Shown here: piece by piece, positions 1 through 8,637 of the stretch | How the letters are laid out: each line of letters starts with the position of its first letter | Position numbering within the stretch: position 1 is the first letter of the stretch | Source of the DNA: Accumulibacter sp. | Lineage (GTDB): Bacteria > Pseudomonadota > Gammaproteobacteria > Burkholderiales > Rhodocyclaceae | Assembly (NCBI RefSeq): GCF_023806635.1 | Contig: NZ_JAMTDQ010000095.1 | Location: 1 to 59,319, forward strand | Length of the DNA: 59,319 nucleotides | Direction of reading: 5' to 3' | Made by a program: the position numbers and the translations under genes | The notes under the pieces: model-generated | What the model was told of the DNA's origin: nothing | The model's input: only the letters and a program-made list of their open reading frames with translations | Databases searched by the model: none

Positions 1-41
1 ACCACCACCAGACCAAGAACCCACACCTATCGGTTGTCTCG

Positions 42-54
42 TTTTTAAAGAGCT
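42..54 (-). promoter_or_regulatory. boxA-like rRNA antitermination element
   Basis: Read on the minus strand this is AGCTCTTTAAAAA, close to the bacterial boxA consensus TGCTCTTTAA(A/C)A, which loads the Nus antitermination complex on rRNA leaders. It lies about 60 bases downstream of a strong promoter. The sequence that follows towards the window edge resembles a betaproteobacterial 16S leader, so a 16S rRNA gene probably begins just off the left end. Confidence 0.7.
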
Positions 55-108
55 GCGGACCAGCCTGAAGGCCGGACTGCGGTGCTGCCCGAGCAGCAAG
101 AGGGGCGC

Positions 109-136
109 ATTATACAGGCGTTTCCGAGCCGGTCAA
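109..136 (-). promoter_or_regulatory. rRNA operon promoter (sigma70)
   Basis: On the minus strand a TTGACC -35 box (131-136) and a perfect TATAAT -10 box (109-114) are separated by 16 bp. They are followed by the GC-rich discriminator gcgcccc typical of stringently controlled rRNA promoters. Transcription runs out of the left end through the boxA element. Confidence 0.75.
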
Positions 137-164
137 CACCCTGGCGAAGAAATCGCCAGGGTGT
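136..164 (-). terminator. 12-bp perfect hairpin insulating the rRNA promoter
   Basis: acaccctggcga (136-147) and tcgccagggtgt (153-164) form a perfect 12-bp stem with a 5-nt loop. There is no U tract on either strand. It lies between the end of the leftward sulfatase unit and the rRNA promoter, touching the -35 box, so a terminator or insulator role is the simplest reading. A protein-binding palindrome is the alternative. The stretch 165-291 holds nothing else I recognise. Confidence 0.5.
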
Positions 165-291
165 GGCGTGACGACCACCGCCGGCGCCCCACCGCGGACA
201 CTGGCACCGCAGCGAACAGCGCGGGCGTGACGAACACCGGGACAGGCCGACAGCTCTAGTCGAGGCCCATGCGGCCCTCGGCTGGCCCGCC

Positions 292-699
292 TCACGGCCC
301 GGGCAGGCGGTGGAAGCGCACCGGATAGGTCTGCCGTGCCACGGCTTGGAAGTACTCGCCGTCCAGCGTATCGCTCGCTGGGTTGTAGAGCAGGGTATAG
401 GCCGAGCCGGCGTAGCCGCCGGCACGCAGCTCGAACTGGAGCTTGAGCGTCCTGCCCTCCAGAGCCGCCTGCGCCTTCTCGAAAGGGAGCGGGCGCGGGT
501 TGGCATAACTCGCCGCGACGCGGCCGCCGGCATCGACCCCGCGGATGTAGATCGTGTAGCCGCCGTCGGGTCGCACCCAGCGGCCCTCGAGCACCGCGTA
601 GGGTGAGCCGACGGTCTGCGCCGCGGCCGGCTGCAGCGACGCCGCCAGCACCAGCCCCAGGGACAGGTGGCGAAAGGCGCGGCGGCGCTGCGGAGTCAT
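292..699 (-). CDS. small secreted protein of unknown function
   Basis: This 135-aa protein is not assigned to a family. It has a signal peptide (arginines at 5-7, hydrophobic segment to about residue 27, cleavage after AAA/QT). The mature part of about 108 residues contains short patches such as LEGRWVRPDGGY and YTLLYNPASDTLDGEY. These suggest a small beta-rich periplasmic domain of the kind that binds or reports on a ligand, but this is inference. It starts 19 bp after the stop of the arylsulfatase on the same strand, so the two are probably co-transcribed and this protein may assist the sulfatase in the periplasm. Confidence 0.75.
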   Translation of the reverse strand: MTPQRRRAFRHLSLGLVLAASLQPAAAQTVGSPYAVLEGRWVRPDGGYTIYIRGVDAGGRVAASYANPRPLPFEKAQAALEGRTLKLQFELRAGGYAGSAYTLLYNPASDTLDGEYFQAVARQTYPVRFHRLPGP

Positions 700-718
700 T
701 CTCTGACGCGCCGGCCGG

Positions 719-3229
719 TCAGTCCCTGTTCTTCATCGCTGCCTGGAGCCGCGCGATGTCGGCGGGCGAGAGCTGCGGCCGGTCGATGTTGATCGTCAGC
801 CTGTTCAGCTTGGCTGTCAGCGGGAAGGGCGGCTTGTAGTCGGCGTCATTGACGCCGGTCAGCGTGTCGGAGCCGACGTCGAAGCTCTCGTCCCACTGCA
901 GGATCATCGGCAGCGTCTTGGGCATGGTCTTGGTGGCCACAACCTTGCCGTCCACCTTCAGGGTGCCGGTGCCGGGCCGGCCGAGGCCGCTGAAGTCGTT
1001 GAACGCCAGCGTGCCGGCGCCCAGCCCGTCGTACCTGAAGTCGAACTCGAGCGTGTGACGACCGGGCGTCAGCACATCCGGACCTTCCCACCTGATACGT
1101 TCCAGGTCCACCAGGTTCCACAGCCACACCGGCTTGCCCTTGAGGATGTAGAAGCCGTAGCCTGCGAAGCGACCGCCGGAGGTGACGATCATGCCGTCGC
1201 CGCCGCCGCCCTGCGGGATCTCGATGTCGGCGCTGAAGTTGTACGACGCATTCAGGATGAACGGCGAGTCGCCCTGCGGCAGCCCGGTCATCGGCCGCGT
1301 ATAGACGAACTCGCTGCGCCCGGCGGTGATGTTCGGCCGCGGCGCGACGATGCGCGCTGCCACCGAGGCGTCCAGCGGCAGGACCTGGTGCTTCTTCGCC
1401 TCGGCGAGGAAGGCCGCGCGCATCTGCCTGACCTTCTGCGGGTACCTGGCGGCCACGTCCTCCTGCTGGTTCCAGCTCTCGTTCAGGTTGTAGAGCTGGA
1501 AGACCTGGTTGTTCAGCGGGTCGGGATTGGCCGGGCCAAAGGCCTGCCAGGGCGCGCGGTTGACCTTGGTGGACAGCAGCCAGCCGTCGTCGTACAGCGC
1601 CCACTGGCCCATCATCTCGAAGTACTGCACCTTGTGGCGCGACTTCACCTTGGCGTTGCTGGCGTCGAAGGTGTAGAGGAAGCTCGTGCCTTCGATCGGC
1701 GCCTGCTTGATGCCGTCGACCATCACCGGTGCCTTCAGGCCGGCGGCCTCGAGGATGGTCGGCACGACGTCGATGACATGCACGAACTGCTCGCGCAGCG
1801 CGCCCTTGTCCTTGATGCGCGCCGGCCACGACACCACCATGTTCTGGTTGATGCCGCCCAGCCGCGAGGCGTTCTGCTTGAACCAGTCGAAGGGGGTGTC
1901 GAAGGCCCACGACCAGCCGGCCGACATGTGGTTGTAGGTGTACTGCGTGCCCCAGACGTCGTAGAACTTCAACTGCACGTCGGCCGGCAGCTCGTTCAGG
2001 CCGTTGAAGAAGGCCACCTCATTCGGCGTGCCCAGCGGCCCGCCTTCGGCGCTGGTGCCGTTGTCGCCGTTGATGTAGATGATCAGTGTGTTGTCGAGGC
2101 GGCCGGCCTGCTCGAAGGCCTGCACCACGCGGCCGATCTCGTAGTCGCTGTATGCGGCATAGGCGGCGAAGATCTCGACCTGGCGGATGAAGAGCTTCTT
2201 CTCCTCCGCCGACAACTGGTCCCATGGCTTGAGGATCTGGGTCGGCCACGGCGTCAGCTGCAGATCCTTCGGGATCACGCCGAGCTTCTTCTGGTTCTCG
2301 AAGATGCGCTCGCGCAGCTTCTCGTAACCGTCGTCGAACAGCTTCATCGCCTGGATCTTCTGCACCCACTCCCTGGTCGGGTGGTGCGGAGCATGCGTCG
2401 CGCCCGGCGCGTACTTGATGAAGATCGGCTTCGCCGGGTCGATCTGATGCATGCGCGAGATGTAGTCGATCGCGTCGTCGGCCATGCCGGTGATCAGGTT
2501 CCAGGTGCCTTCCTGGCCCTTGAACGGATAGATCTGCGTCGTGTTGCGGAACAGGTTCGGCTCCCACTGGTTGGCGTCGCCGCCGACGAAGCCGTAGAAG
2601 TACTCGAAGCCCATGCCGATGGGCCACTGGTCGAAGGGCCCGGCCTGGCTCGCCTGGAAGGCCGGCACGTTGTGGTCCTTGCCGAACCAGGCGGTGGCGT
2701 AGCCATTGTCCTTCAACATGCGGCCAATCGTCGCCTTGTCGCGACCGATGATGCTGTTGTAGCCGGGGAAGCCGGTGGACTGCTCGGAGATCACGCCGAA
2801 CCCGGCCGAGTGGTGGTTGCGCCCGGTGATCAGCGCGGCCCGCGTCGGCGAGCACAGCGCGGTGGAAAAGACTCGGTTGTAGCGCAGGCCTTCCTGCGCG
2901 ATGCGGTCCATCGTCGGCGTCGGGATCACGCCGCCGAAGGTGCTCGGCACGCCAAAGCCGGCGTCGTCGGTGATGATCAACAGCACGTTCGGCGCGCCCT
3001 TCGGTGGCACGATGCGCGGCGCCCACCAGTACTTGGACTGCAGCGCGTCGTCCCGGATCACGCCACCGAAGCTCGGGTCGGGAGCCGGCAGCTGCCGGTT
3101 GCTGACCGTCGTGGTGGCGCCGGGCGAACCCAGCACGCCGGTGACCTGCTGCGCCGCCGTCGGACTGACGGCGAACAGGGCGATGAGCGACACGAACGAA
3201 GCACAGAGCCAGTTGCGAATCCCTTGCAT
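719..3229 (-). CDS. periplasmic arylsulfatase (FGly type I sulfatase)
   Basis: This 836-aa protein hydrolyses sulfate esters in the alkaline phosphatase / sulfatase superfamily. It has a signal peptide (residues 1-27), the metal-binding pair DD at 88-89 in IITDDAGFG, and the sulfatase signature CSPTRAALITGRN with the formylglycine cysteine at about 126. The C-terminal 250 residues add a beta-rich part found in long AslA-like arylsulfatases. I chose the ATG at 3229 because GGGAGG sits 6-7 nt upstream and the signal peptide follows at once; the frame stays open upstream without coding support. A TATAGT -10 box lies at 3260-3265. A divergent AraC-type gene begins about 160 bp away and is the likely regulator. 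No formylglycine-generating enzyme is in the window. Natural substrate unknown. Confidence 0.93.
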   Translation of the reverse strand: MQGIRNWLCASFVSLIALFAVSPTAAQQVTGVLGSPGATTTVSNRQLPAPDPSFGGVIRDDALQSKYWWAPRIVPPKGAPNVLLIITDDAGFGVPSTFGGVIPTPTMDRIAQEGLRYNRVFSTALCSPTRAALITGRNHHSAGFGVISEQSTGFPGYNSIIGRDKATIGRMLKDNGYATAWFGKDHNVPAFQASQAGPFDQWPIGMGFEYFYGFVGGDANQWEPNLFRNTTQIYPFKGQEGTWNLITGMADDAIDYISRMHQIDPAKPIFIKYAPGATHAPHHPTREWVQKIQAMKLFDDGYEKLRERIFENQKKLGVIPKDLQLTPWPTQILKPWDQLSAEEKKLFIRQVEIFAAYAAYSDYEIGRVVQAFEQAGRLDNTLIIYINGDNGTSAEGGPLGTPNEVAFFNGLNELPADVQLKFYDVWGTQYTYNHMSAGWSWAFDTPFDWFKQNASRLGGINQNMVVSWPARIKDKGALREQFVHVIDVVPTILEAAGLKAPVMVDGIKQAPIEGTSFLYTFDASNAKVKSRHKVQYFEMMGQWALYDDGWLLSTKVNRAPWQAFGPANPDPLNNQVFQLYNLNESWNQQEDVAARYPQKVRQMRAAFLAEAKKHQVLPLDASVAARIVAPRPNITAGRSEFVYTRPMTGLPQGDSPFILNASYNFSADIEIPQGGGGDGMIVTSGGRFAGYGFYILKGKPVWLWNLVDLERIRWEGPDVLTPGRHTLEFDFRYDGLGAGTLAFNDFSGLGRPGTGTLKVDGKVVATKTMPKTLPMILQWDESFDVGSDTLTGVNDADYKPPFPLTAKLNRLTINIDRPQLSPADIARLQAAMKNRD

Positions 3230-3390
3230 GGTGACCTCCCGGCGATGAATCTTCGCGGCACTATAGCAGGGCCGCATCCTGTGATACCTTGCCGATTCGG
3301 ACATTCTTCTGCGAACGGGTGGGATCCTCGGGTCGTGAGGACACTGGCGACCGGGGAGGCGAGCAGTTCGAGCGGCGACGGAGCAGGCAT

Positions 3391-4464
3391 GTGAAGCAGT
3401 ACGACAGTTCGCCACCGGGGTCGTGGCATGCACTGGCGACGAGCGGCCCAGGCGAGGTGCGCGTCGGCCCACTGCGCGCGATCCCGGATCTGCTCGCCGA
3501 GCTGGGAGTCAATCCGTCGGAGGCTTTCGCGGCCGCGGGCTTTGATCCACGGATCCTGGCCGATGCGGATGGCCGCGCGCCGATCGAGTCGCTTGGGCGG
3601 CTGCTCGATGCCTGCGTCAGGCTGACGCGCTGCCCGCACTTCGGGCTGCTGATCGGCGAGCGCTTCGATCTGTCCGCTTTCGGCACGCTCGGCGAGTTGC
3701 TCCGCCATTGCGCCACTGTCGGCGACGCGGTGCACCACCTGATCCTGCACCTGCACCTGCATGATCGCGCTGCGGCCCCCTTGTTGCTCAACCTCAAGCC
3801 AGGGATCGTCGTTCTCGGTTATTCGGTCTACGACCACGGTACGCCGGCTCTGGCCCAGGTCCAGGATACGGCGATCGCCATCGCCAACCGGATCATGAGC
3901 GAACTGTGCGGCCCGCAGTGGCGCCCGCTGCGCGTGCAGTTCGCGCACCGCCCGCCGGACAGCCCGGCGGCCCATCGCCGGCACTTCCGGGCGGACGTGG
4001 CTTTCGACGCGGAAGTCTGCGGAGTCGTCTTCGCTTCGACCTGGCTCGAACGGACGATCGCGGGTGCCGACGCGACACGCCGCGAGTTTCTGGCGCGAAC
4101 GATCCGCGCAGCGCACGCCCATGCGCCACTGAGTGTCGCCGAACAGGTGCAGTATGTCCTGCCACAGCTGGTACTCAGCGGCCTGCCGTCGGCGGGAGCC
4201 GTCGCCAGGCTGTTCGCGATGCACGAGCGCACGCTGCGGCGGCGCCTCGAGCGGGAGGGTGCCAGCCTGCAGCTGCTGATCCGACGGACGCGCTTCGACC
4301 TGGCGCGGCAGCTTCTGCAGAACACCGACCTGACCGTGACGGCGATCGCCACGGCATTGCACTACGACGACCCGAACGCGTTCTCGCGGGCGTTCCGCAG
4401 TTGGGCAAGCCTGAGTCCGCGGCAGTGGCGCGCGCGCGCAGCAGCACGCGACCCACTGTGCTGA
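3391..4464 (+). CDS. AraC-family transcriptional regulator
   Basis: This 357-aa DNA-binding regulator has an N-terminal arabinose-binding-like domain of the PF12625 kind, beginning with IPDLLAELGVNPSEAFAAAG, and a C-terminal double helix-turn-helix (LSGLPSAGAVARLFAMHERTL, then LTVTAIATALHYDDPNAFSRAFR). The architecture matches OruR/ArgR-like AraC members of about 340 residues. The GTG at 3391 has a GGAG 8 nt upstream and gives a normal family length; an in-frame start at 3289 would add 34 unconvincing residues. It is divergent from the arylsulfatase, so control of that gene is likely but inferred. Its 3' end overlaps the next gene by 7 nt. Confidence 0.85.
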   Translation: MKQYDSSPPGSWHALATSGPGEVRVGPLRAIPDLLAELGVNPSEAFAAAGFDPRILADADGRAPIESLGRLLDACVRLTRCPHFGLLIGERFDLSAFGTLGELLRHCATVGDAVHHLILHLHLHDRAAAPLLLNLKPGIVVLGYSVYDHGTPALAQVQDTAIAIANRIMSELCGPQWRPLRVQFAHRPPDSPAAHRRHFRADVAFDAEVCGVVFASTWLERTIAGADATRREFLARTIRAAHAHAPLSVAEQVQYVLPQLVLSGLPSAGAVARLFAMHERTLRRRLEREGASLQLLIRRTRFDLARQLLQNTDLTVTAIATALHYDDPNAFSRAFRSWASLSPRQWRARAAARDPLC

Positions 4465-5579
4465 GCGATCGCCCGGCCGACGGATCGCTGCCGGCACAGG
4501 CGGGCGCGATCCGATCAACAGCCATCCTGCGCCGCCTCTATCCGCTGCTGGCGTTCCTCGGCGGCTTCACCTGGGATGCGCTGACGATCGGCCAGCGCAT
4601 CCGCGTCGTCGACTTCTGGCGCCTGGGGATGTTCCTCGTCGGCGCGGCGTTGCTCGCGCTCTGGCTGGCCCGTCGCGAGGCGCTTGGCCTGGCGCCGCCG
4701 GCGCCCGGCGCGACGCTGCGCGGGCGGCTCGCCTCGCTGGCGTGGCAAGCCCCCTACCTGCTGCTGCAGTTCTTCTTCGGTGGCATCTTCTCGGCCCTGT
4801 TCATTCTCTATTTCAAGAGCTCCGGACACCTCGGCACCTGGCTGACAGCGTCGGTCCTCGCCGCGCTGCTGGTCGGCAACGAGTTCGCCGGCAACCGCTA
4901 CGGACGACGCTTCACGCTGACCTGGACCCTGTTCGCGCTGAACGCGATCCTGCTCTGCAATTTCGCGCTGCCGCATGCCCTCGGCAGCCTGCACCCCCTG
5001 TGGTTCTACGCGTCAACGGTCGCCGGCGTCACGCTGACGCACATCCTGCGCTGGCTCGCTGCCGGCCGACCCGGCCGCATCGGGCCCGCCTGGGCACTGG
5101 CCCTGGTCCTGATGCTGGCTTTTCGCCTCGACATGATCGCCCCGGTGCCGCTCGTCAAACGGCAAATGGCAGTGGGACAGGATTTCGTCCAGACGCCCAG
5201 GCGCTATTCCCTGCAGGTGGAACGGGCGGCATGGTGGCAGTGGTGGCGGGACCAGGCGAACGTCGTTCATGTGCCGGAAGGCGGGCGGCTGTACGGACTG
5301 TCGGCGGTGTTCGCACCACCCGGGGTGACGGCGGATCTCGAGCACCGCTGGGAGCTTCGCGACCCGGACGGCTGGCGGCTCGTGTACCGTCGGCCGTTCA
5401 CGACCACCGGCGGGCGCGATCGAGGCTTTCGCGGCTACTCCTGGGTTCTGAACCCGCCGCCGGGCGACTGGCGCTTCATCGTCGCCACGCAGGACGGCCG
5501 CACGATCGACATCCTGCGGCTGCAGGTCGAGCGTGGCACGCCGGCGGCGAGCGAAGTGGTCGTCCGGGAGATCGATTGA
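4458..5579 (+). CDS. DUF2914-domain multi-pass membrane protein
   Basis: This 373-aa protein has about eight hydrophobic segments over residues 20-230 (for example FLVGAALLALWLA, WALALVLMLAF). A soluble C-terminal domain of the DUF2914 type follows, with HRWELRDPDGWRLVYRRPF, GFRGYSW and PPGDWRFIVATQDGRTI. Function is unknown; DUF2914 domains are probably periplasmic beta-sandwiches. The reading frame is open far upstream, but that part is only the shadow of the AraC gene. The GTG at 4458 overlaps the regulator's stop by 7 nt and is followed by the conserved RLYPLLAFLGGFTWDALT start region of the family. Translational coupling to the regulator is likely. The exact start is less certain than the call. 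Confidence 0.8.
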   Translation: MLSDRPADGSLPAQAGAIRSTAILRRLYPLLAFLGGFTWDALTIGQRIRVVDFWRLGMFLVGAALLALWLARREALGLAPPAPGATLRGRLASLAWQAPYLLLQFFFGGIFSALFILYFKSSGHLGTWLTASVLAALLVGNEFAGNRYGRRFTLTWTLFALNAILLCNFALPHALGSLHPLWFYASTVAGVTLTHILRWLAAGRPGRIGPAWALALVLMLAFRLDMIAPVPLVKRQMAVGQDFVQTPRRYSLQVERAAWWQWWRDQANVVHVPEGGRLYGLSAVFAPPGVTADLEHRWELRDPDGWRLVYRRPFTTTGGRDRGFRGYSWVLNPPPGDWRFIVATQDGRTIDILRLQVERGTPAASEVVVREID

Positions 5580-5637
5580 GCGATCCCGCCAGGCATGCAG
5601 CCGCAGGACGTCGATCGCTCGCACGAGAACGCCGGCA

Positions 5638-6303
5638 TCAAGCACAATGGCCGCGGAAAACGGTGATCAGTTGCCAGACCGCGAAGCCGAGCAGGAAGGT
5701 ACCGGCGGTCCGGTTGATCGCCTGCAGGGCACGCGAGCCGATTCGCTGGCGGATGCCGGCAATTGCCGAGGCAAGCGCCAGCCACCACAGCGCCGAGCCG
5801 CAGAATACGCCGAGCACCATGATCACTGCCGCGCTACCGGTCGTCGCCGCGCTGCCGCCGATCGTCGCGAAGACGGCGATGAACGACAGGATGGTCATCG
5901 GATTTGTCAAGGTCAAGGCAAAGACCGTGGCAAAGGCGCGCCAGGCGCCGACGCCATCGGCGGCTCCTTCCTCCTGCGCGAGCGGCGCCGTGCGGTACAG
6001 CCGGACGCCCATCCAGCCGAGAAAGAGCGCACCGCCGATGGCGAGTGGCAGAGCGAGCGTGACGAAGAACTGCGTCACCGCTGCCAGGCCGAAGGCGCCG
6101 ACGGCGCCGTAGACGCCATCGGCGGCGGCCGCTCCGAGGCCACTGACAAAACCGATGCGGGCACCATGGGCCAGCGTGCGCTGAATGCAGAGCAGACCGA
6201 TCGGCCCGACCGGTGCGGCGATCGAGAGACCGATCAGTCCTGCCTTGAGAAAGAGGAAGCCATCCACTGCGAGCAGCCGGGAAAGGTATCGGGAAGGCTT
6301 CAT
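5638..6303 (-). CDS. LysE/RhtB-family amino-acid exporter
   Basis: This 221-aa inner-membrane exporter has the N-terminal LysE signature FLKAGLIGLSIAAPVGPIGLLCIQRTL and five to six hydrophobic segments. The NPMTILSFIAVFA stretch is characteristic of the family, which exports basic or neutral amino acids or homoserine. The start is ambiguous: ATG 6303 is used here, GTG 6267 would give the shortest family-like N-terminus, and ATGs at 6351 and 6360 are further choices. The gene is divergent from an Lrp/AsnC regulator about 100 bp away, the classic exporter/regulator pairing, which suggests induction by the exported amino acid. Confidence 0.87.
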   Translation of the reverse strand: MKPSRYLSRLLAVDGFLFLKAGLIGLSIAAPVGPIGLLCIQRTLAHGARIGFVSGLGAAAADGVYGAVGAFGLAAVTQFFVTLALPLAIGGALFLGWMGVRLYRTAPLAQEEGAADGVGAWRAFATVFALTLTNPMTILSFIAVFATIGGSAATTGSAAVIMVLGVFCGSALWWLALASAIAGIRQRIGSRALQAINRTAGTFLLGFAVWQLITVFRGHCA

Positions 6304-6401
6304 TCTGGCAGGGCGCGAAGAGCATTTGAATGGAGGAATCAAGGAAAACATGCCCTCCATGCTTCACAATTCAGGTTGAAGCCACAACCAGCCTGCAAAT
6401 C

Positions 6402-6860
6402 ATGGAACTCGACGCGAAAGCCTGGAAGATTCTCGCCGCCGTGCAGCGTGACGGGCGAATCTCGCTGAAGGCGCTGGCCGCCGAGGTGGGTCTGTCACTG
6501 CCGGCGGTTTCCGAACGGCTGAAGCGACTCGAGGAAGCCCGCGTGGTGACCGGCTACCGTGCCGCGGTCGATGTCGCCGCGCTCGGCTACGGCGTACTGG
6601 CGATGATCGCGATGACCACCCCGCCAGCCGACAAGGCTCGCCTTCTCGCCCGCCTCGAAATGCTGCCGGAAGTGACCGAGTGCCTGCACGTCACCGGCCA
6701 GGACTCGTACCTGCTGCGCGTCGTCGCGCGCGACATCGCGCACCTCGAGCAGCTGGTGGGAAGCATCAACCACTACGGCGAGACGCGCACCTCGATCGTC
6801 ATGTCGGCACCGATCCCGCTGCGTCCCGTTGCGCCGCCGAAGGGCCCGCTGGCTTCCTGA
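6402..6860 (+). CDS. Lrp/AsnC-family transcriptional regulator
   Basis: This 152-aa protein has the usual Lrp length. It has an N-terminal winged helix-turn-helix (DAKAWKILAAVQRDGRIS through LSLPAVSERLKRLEEA) and a C-terminal RAM ligand-sensing domain (MLPEVTECLHVTGQDSYLLRVV). It probably controls the divergent LysE exporter in response to an amino acid. The ATG at 6402 gives the canonical start MELDAKAWKIL; the open frame upstream has no coding character. Its last 88 bp overlap, antisense, the end of comF. Confidence 0.9.
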   Translation: MELDAKAWKILAAVQRDGRISLKALAAEVGLSLPAVSERLKRLEEARVVTGYRAAVDVAALGYGVLAMIAMTTPPADKARLLARLEMLPEVTECLHVTGQDSYLLRVVARDIAHLEQLVGSINHYGETRTSIVMSAPIPLRPVAPPKGPLAS

Positions 6861-7567
6861 CCCGGTGGCAGCGCACGGGCAAGCGCGACGACGTTCACCT
6901 GTGCCGCACCGTGCAGCTTGAGGGTGCGCGCCAGTTCATCGACGGAGGCGCCGGTGGTCATCACATCGTCGATCAGCAACAGTCGGCGGCCGCTGAAGTC
7001 GGTCGCGCAGTCGAAGGCACCACGGACGTTCCTCGCCCGTTCGCGCCATGGCAGATCGGCCTGGCCGGCCGTGTGACGGATGCGCCGGCAACTGTGGTTG
7101 TCGATCGGGATCCGCCGCACCTCGCCGAAGGCACGCGCCAGCTCGCCTGCCTGATTGAAACCACGTTCGCGCAGCCGCAGCCGATGCAGCGGCATCGGGA
7201 TGATCAGGTCGGCGTCGATCCGCTCCGGCAGCGCTGCCAGCCGCTGCCCGAACCAGCCGCCGAGGGCGAGCCGGTGGCCATACTTGAACGACTGCACCAG
7301 CTTGTCGAGCGGGAAAGCATAGCGGTAGAGCGCGGTCGTCGCGTCGTAGTGGGGCGGATGGCCGAGACAGCGACCACAGATCTCGCCAAGTGGCGTCGGC
7401 AGTGCGCAGCGCGGACAGCGCGCTGCCGGCAGGCGTGGCAGATCGTGCTCGCAGGCCTCGCAGAGCAGATTCGTGCCGCTGTCCGCGGCGCACAGCAGGC
7501 AATCCTGGGTCAGCAGCGCCTCGTACGAGGCCCGGAGCAGGGCCTTGGATTGCTTTAAGATTGACAT
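6773..7567 (-). CDS. comF: ComF-family phosphoribosyltransferase-like protein
   Basis: This 264-aa protein has two cysteine clusters in the N-terminal zinc-ribbon part (CLLC and CEAC, then CPRC and CGRC). A type I phosphoribosyltransferase domain ends in the PRPP-binding loop LLLIDDVMTTGAS. ComF proteins take part in DNA uptake or DNA processing, with an ill-defined enzymatic role. The conserved domain ends near VVALARAL; about 30 further residues extend over the opposite-strand lrp gene and look like run-on sequence. The start codon at 7567 overlaps the -35 box of the divergent bioB promoter. Confidence 0.88.
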   Translation of the reverse strand: MSILKQSKALLRASYEALLTQDCLLCAADSGTNLLCEACEHDLPRLPAARCPRCALPTPLGEICGRCLGHPPHYDATTALYRYAFPLDKLVQSFKYGHRLALGGWFGQRLAALPERIDADLIIPMPLHRLRLRERGFNQAGELARAFGEVRRIPIDNHSCRRIRHTAGQADLPWRERARNVRGAFDCATDFSGRRLLLIDDVMTTGASVDELARTLKLHGAAQVNVVALARALPPGQEASGPFGGATGRSGIGADMTIEVRVSP

Positions 7568-7589
7568 CCTGCAGGGGCTCGTAAAGAAT
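7561..7589 (+). promoter_or_regulatory. putative bioBC promoter
   Basis: A perfect TTGACA (7561-7566) is followed after 17 bp by AAGAAT (7584-7589), placing a start site about 40 bp before bioB. The -10 is weak (4 of 6), so an activator or another -10 cannot be excluded. Confidence 0.45.
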
Positions 7590-7635
7590 TCGCGCTGTCC
7601 GCCCTCATATCACTCCCACTCCAGGTTCACCCATC

Positions 7636-8631
7636 ATGAATGCCATCCCGCAAGCCGCCGCGCGCCCGCGCGAGGAAACCGCCGCAACCGGCAAAGCCGC
7701 CGCCCGCTGGACGGTCGCCGAGGTCGAAGCCCTTTACCAGTTGCCTTTCATGGATCTGATGCATCGGGCGCAGCAGGTGCACCGGGAGAACTTCGACGCC
7801 AACGAGATTCAACGCTCGACGCTGCTCTCCGTCAAGACCGGCGGCTGTTCCGAAGACTGTGGCTACTGCTCGCAGGCGGCCCGCTACGACACGGATACCG
7901 AGCGCGAGGCGATGCTGCCGCTCGACGAGGTGATCGCCGCGGCGCAGGCGGCGAAGGACAAGGGAGCGTCGCGCTTCTGCATGGGCGCTGCCTGGCGGGG
8001 CCCGAAGGACAAGGATCTGGCGAAGGTCAGCGAGATGATCCGTGCCGTCAAGGGACTGGGGCTGCAGACCTGCGTCACGCTCGGGATGCTCAAGGATGGT
8101 CAGGCCGAGGAACTCAAGGAAGCCGGACTCGACTACTACAACCACAACCTCGACACCGATGCCTCATTCTATGGCCAGGTGATCACCACGCACCGGCACG
8201 CCGACCGGATCGACACGCTGGGCCAGGTGCGCGAAGCCGGCATCAAGGTGTGCTCGGGCGGCATCATCGGCATGGGCGAATCACGCCGCAACCGCGCAGC
8301 GCTGATCGTCCAGCTCGCCAATCTCGATCCACCGCCGGAATCGGTGCCGATCAACAACCTCGTACCGATCCCGGGAACGCCGCTGGCCAACGTCGCACCC
8401 ATCGACGGCTTCGAGTTCGTGCGCACCATCGCCGCAGCACGCATCACCATGCCGACGAGTTTCGTCCGGCTGTCGGCCGGGCGGCAGGAGATGAGCGATG
8501 AACTGCAGGCGCTGTGCTTCCTCGCCGGCGCCAACTCGATCTTCTACGGCGACAGGCTCCTGACCACCGGCAACCCGGAAGCCGACCACGACGAGGCTCT
8601 GTTCGAGAAGCTCGGGTTGCGGCCGATCTAG
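7636..8631 (+). CDS. bioB: biotin synthase
   Basis: This 331-aa radical SAM enzyme inserts sulfur into dethiobiotin in the last step of biotin synthesis. The radical SAM 4Fe-4S motif is CSEDCGYC (C71, C75, C78). [13 protein letters not shown] carries conserved substrate-side residues, and the TIM-barrel length matches the family. It starts bioBC, with 6 bp to bioC. Confidence 0.97.
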   Translation: MNAIPQAAARPREETAATGKAAARWTVAEVEALYQLPFMDLMHRAQQVHRENFDANEIQRSTLLSVKTGGCSEDCGYCSQAARYDTDTEREAMLPLDEVIAAAQAAKDKGASRFCMGAAWRGPKDKDLAKVSEMIRAVKGLGLQTCVTLGMLKDGQAEELKEAGLDYYNHNLDTDASFYGQVITTHRHADRIDTLGQVREAGIKVCSGGIIGMGESRRNRAALIVQLANLDPPPESVPINNLVPIPGTPLANVAPIDGFEFVRTIAAARITMPTSFVRLSAGRQEMSDELQALCFLAGANSIFYGDRLLTTGNPEADHDEALFEKLGLRPI

Positions 8632-8637
8632 TTCGCG

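Noticed and set aside
1055-3394. 779-codon open frame opposite the arylsulfatase
   Set aside because: Antisense shadow of a well-supported sulfatase in GC-rich DNA; low-complexity Arg/Val/Leu/His composition and no motifs.
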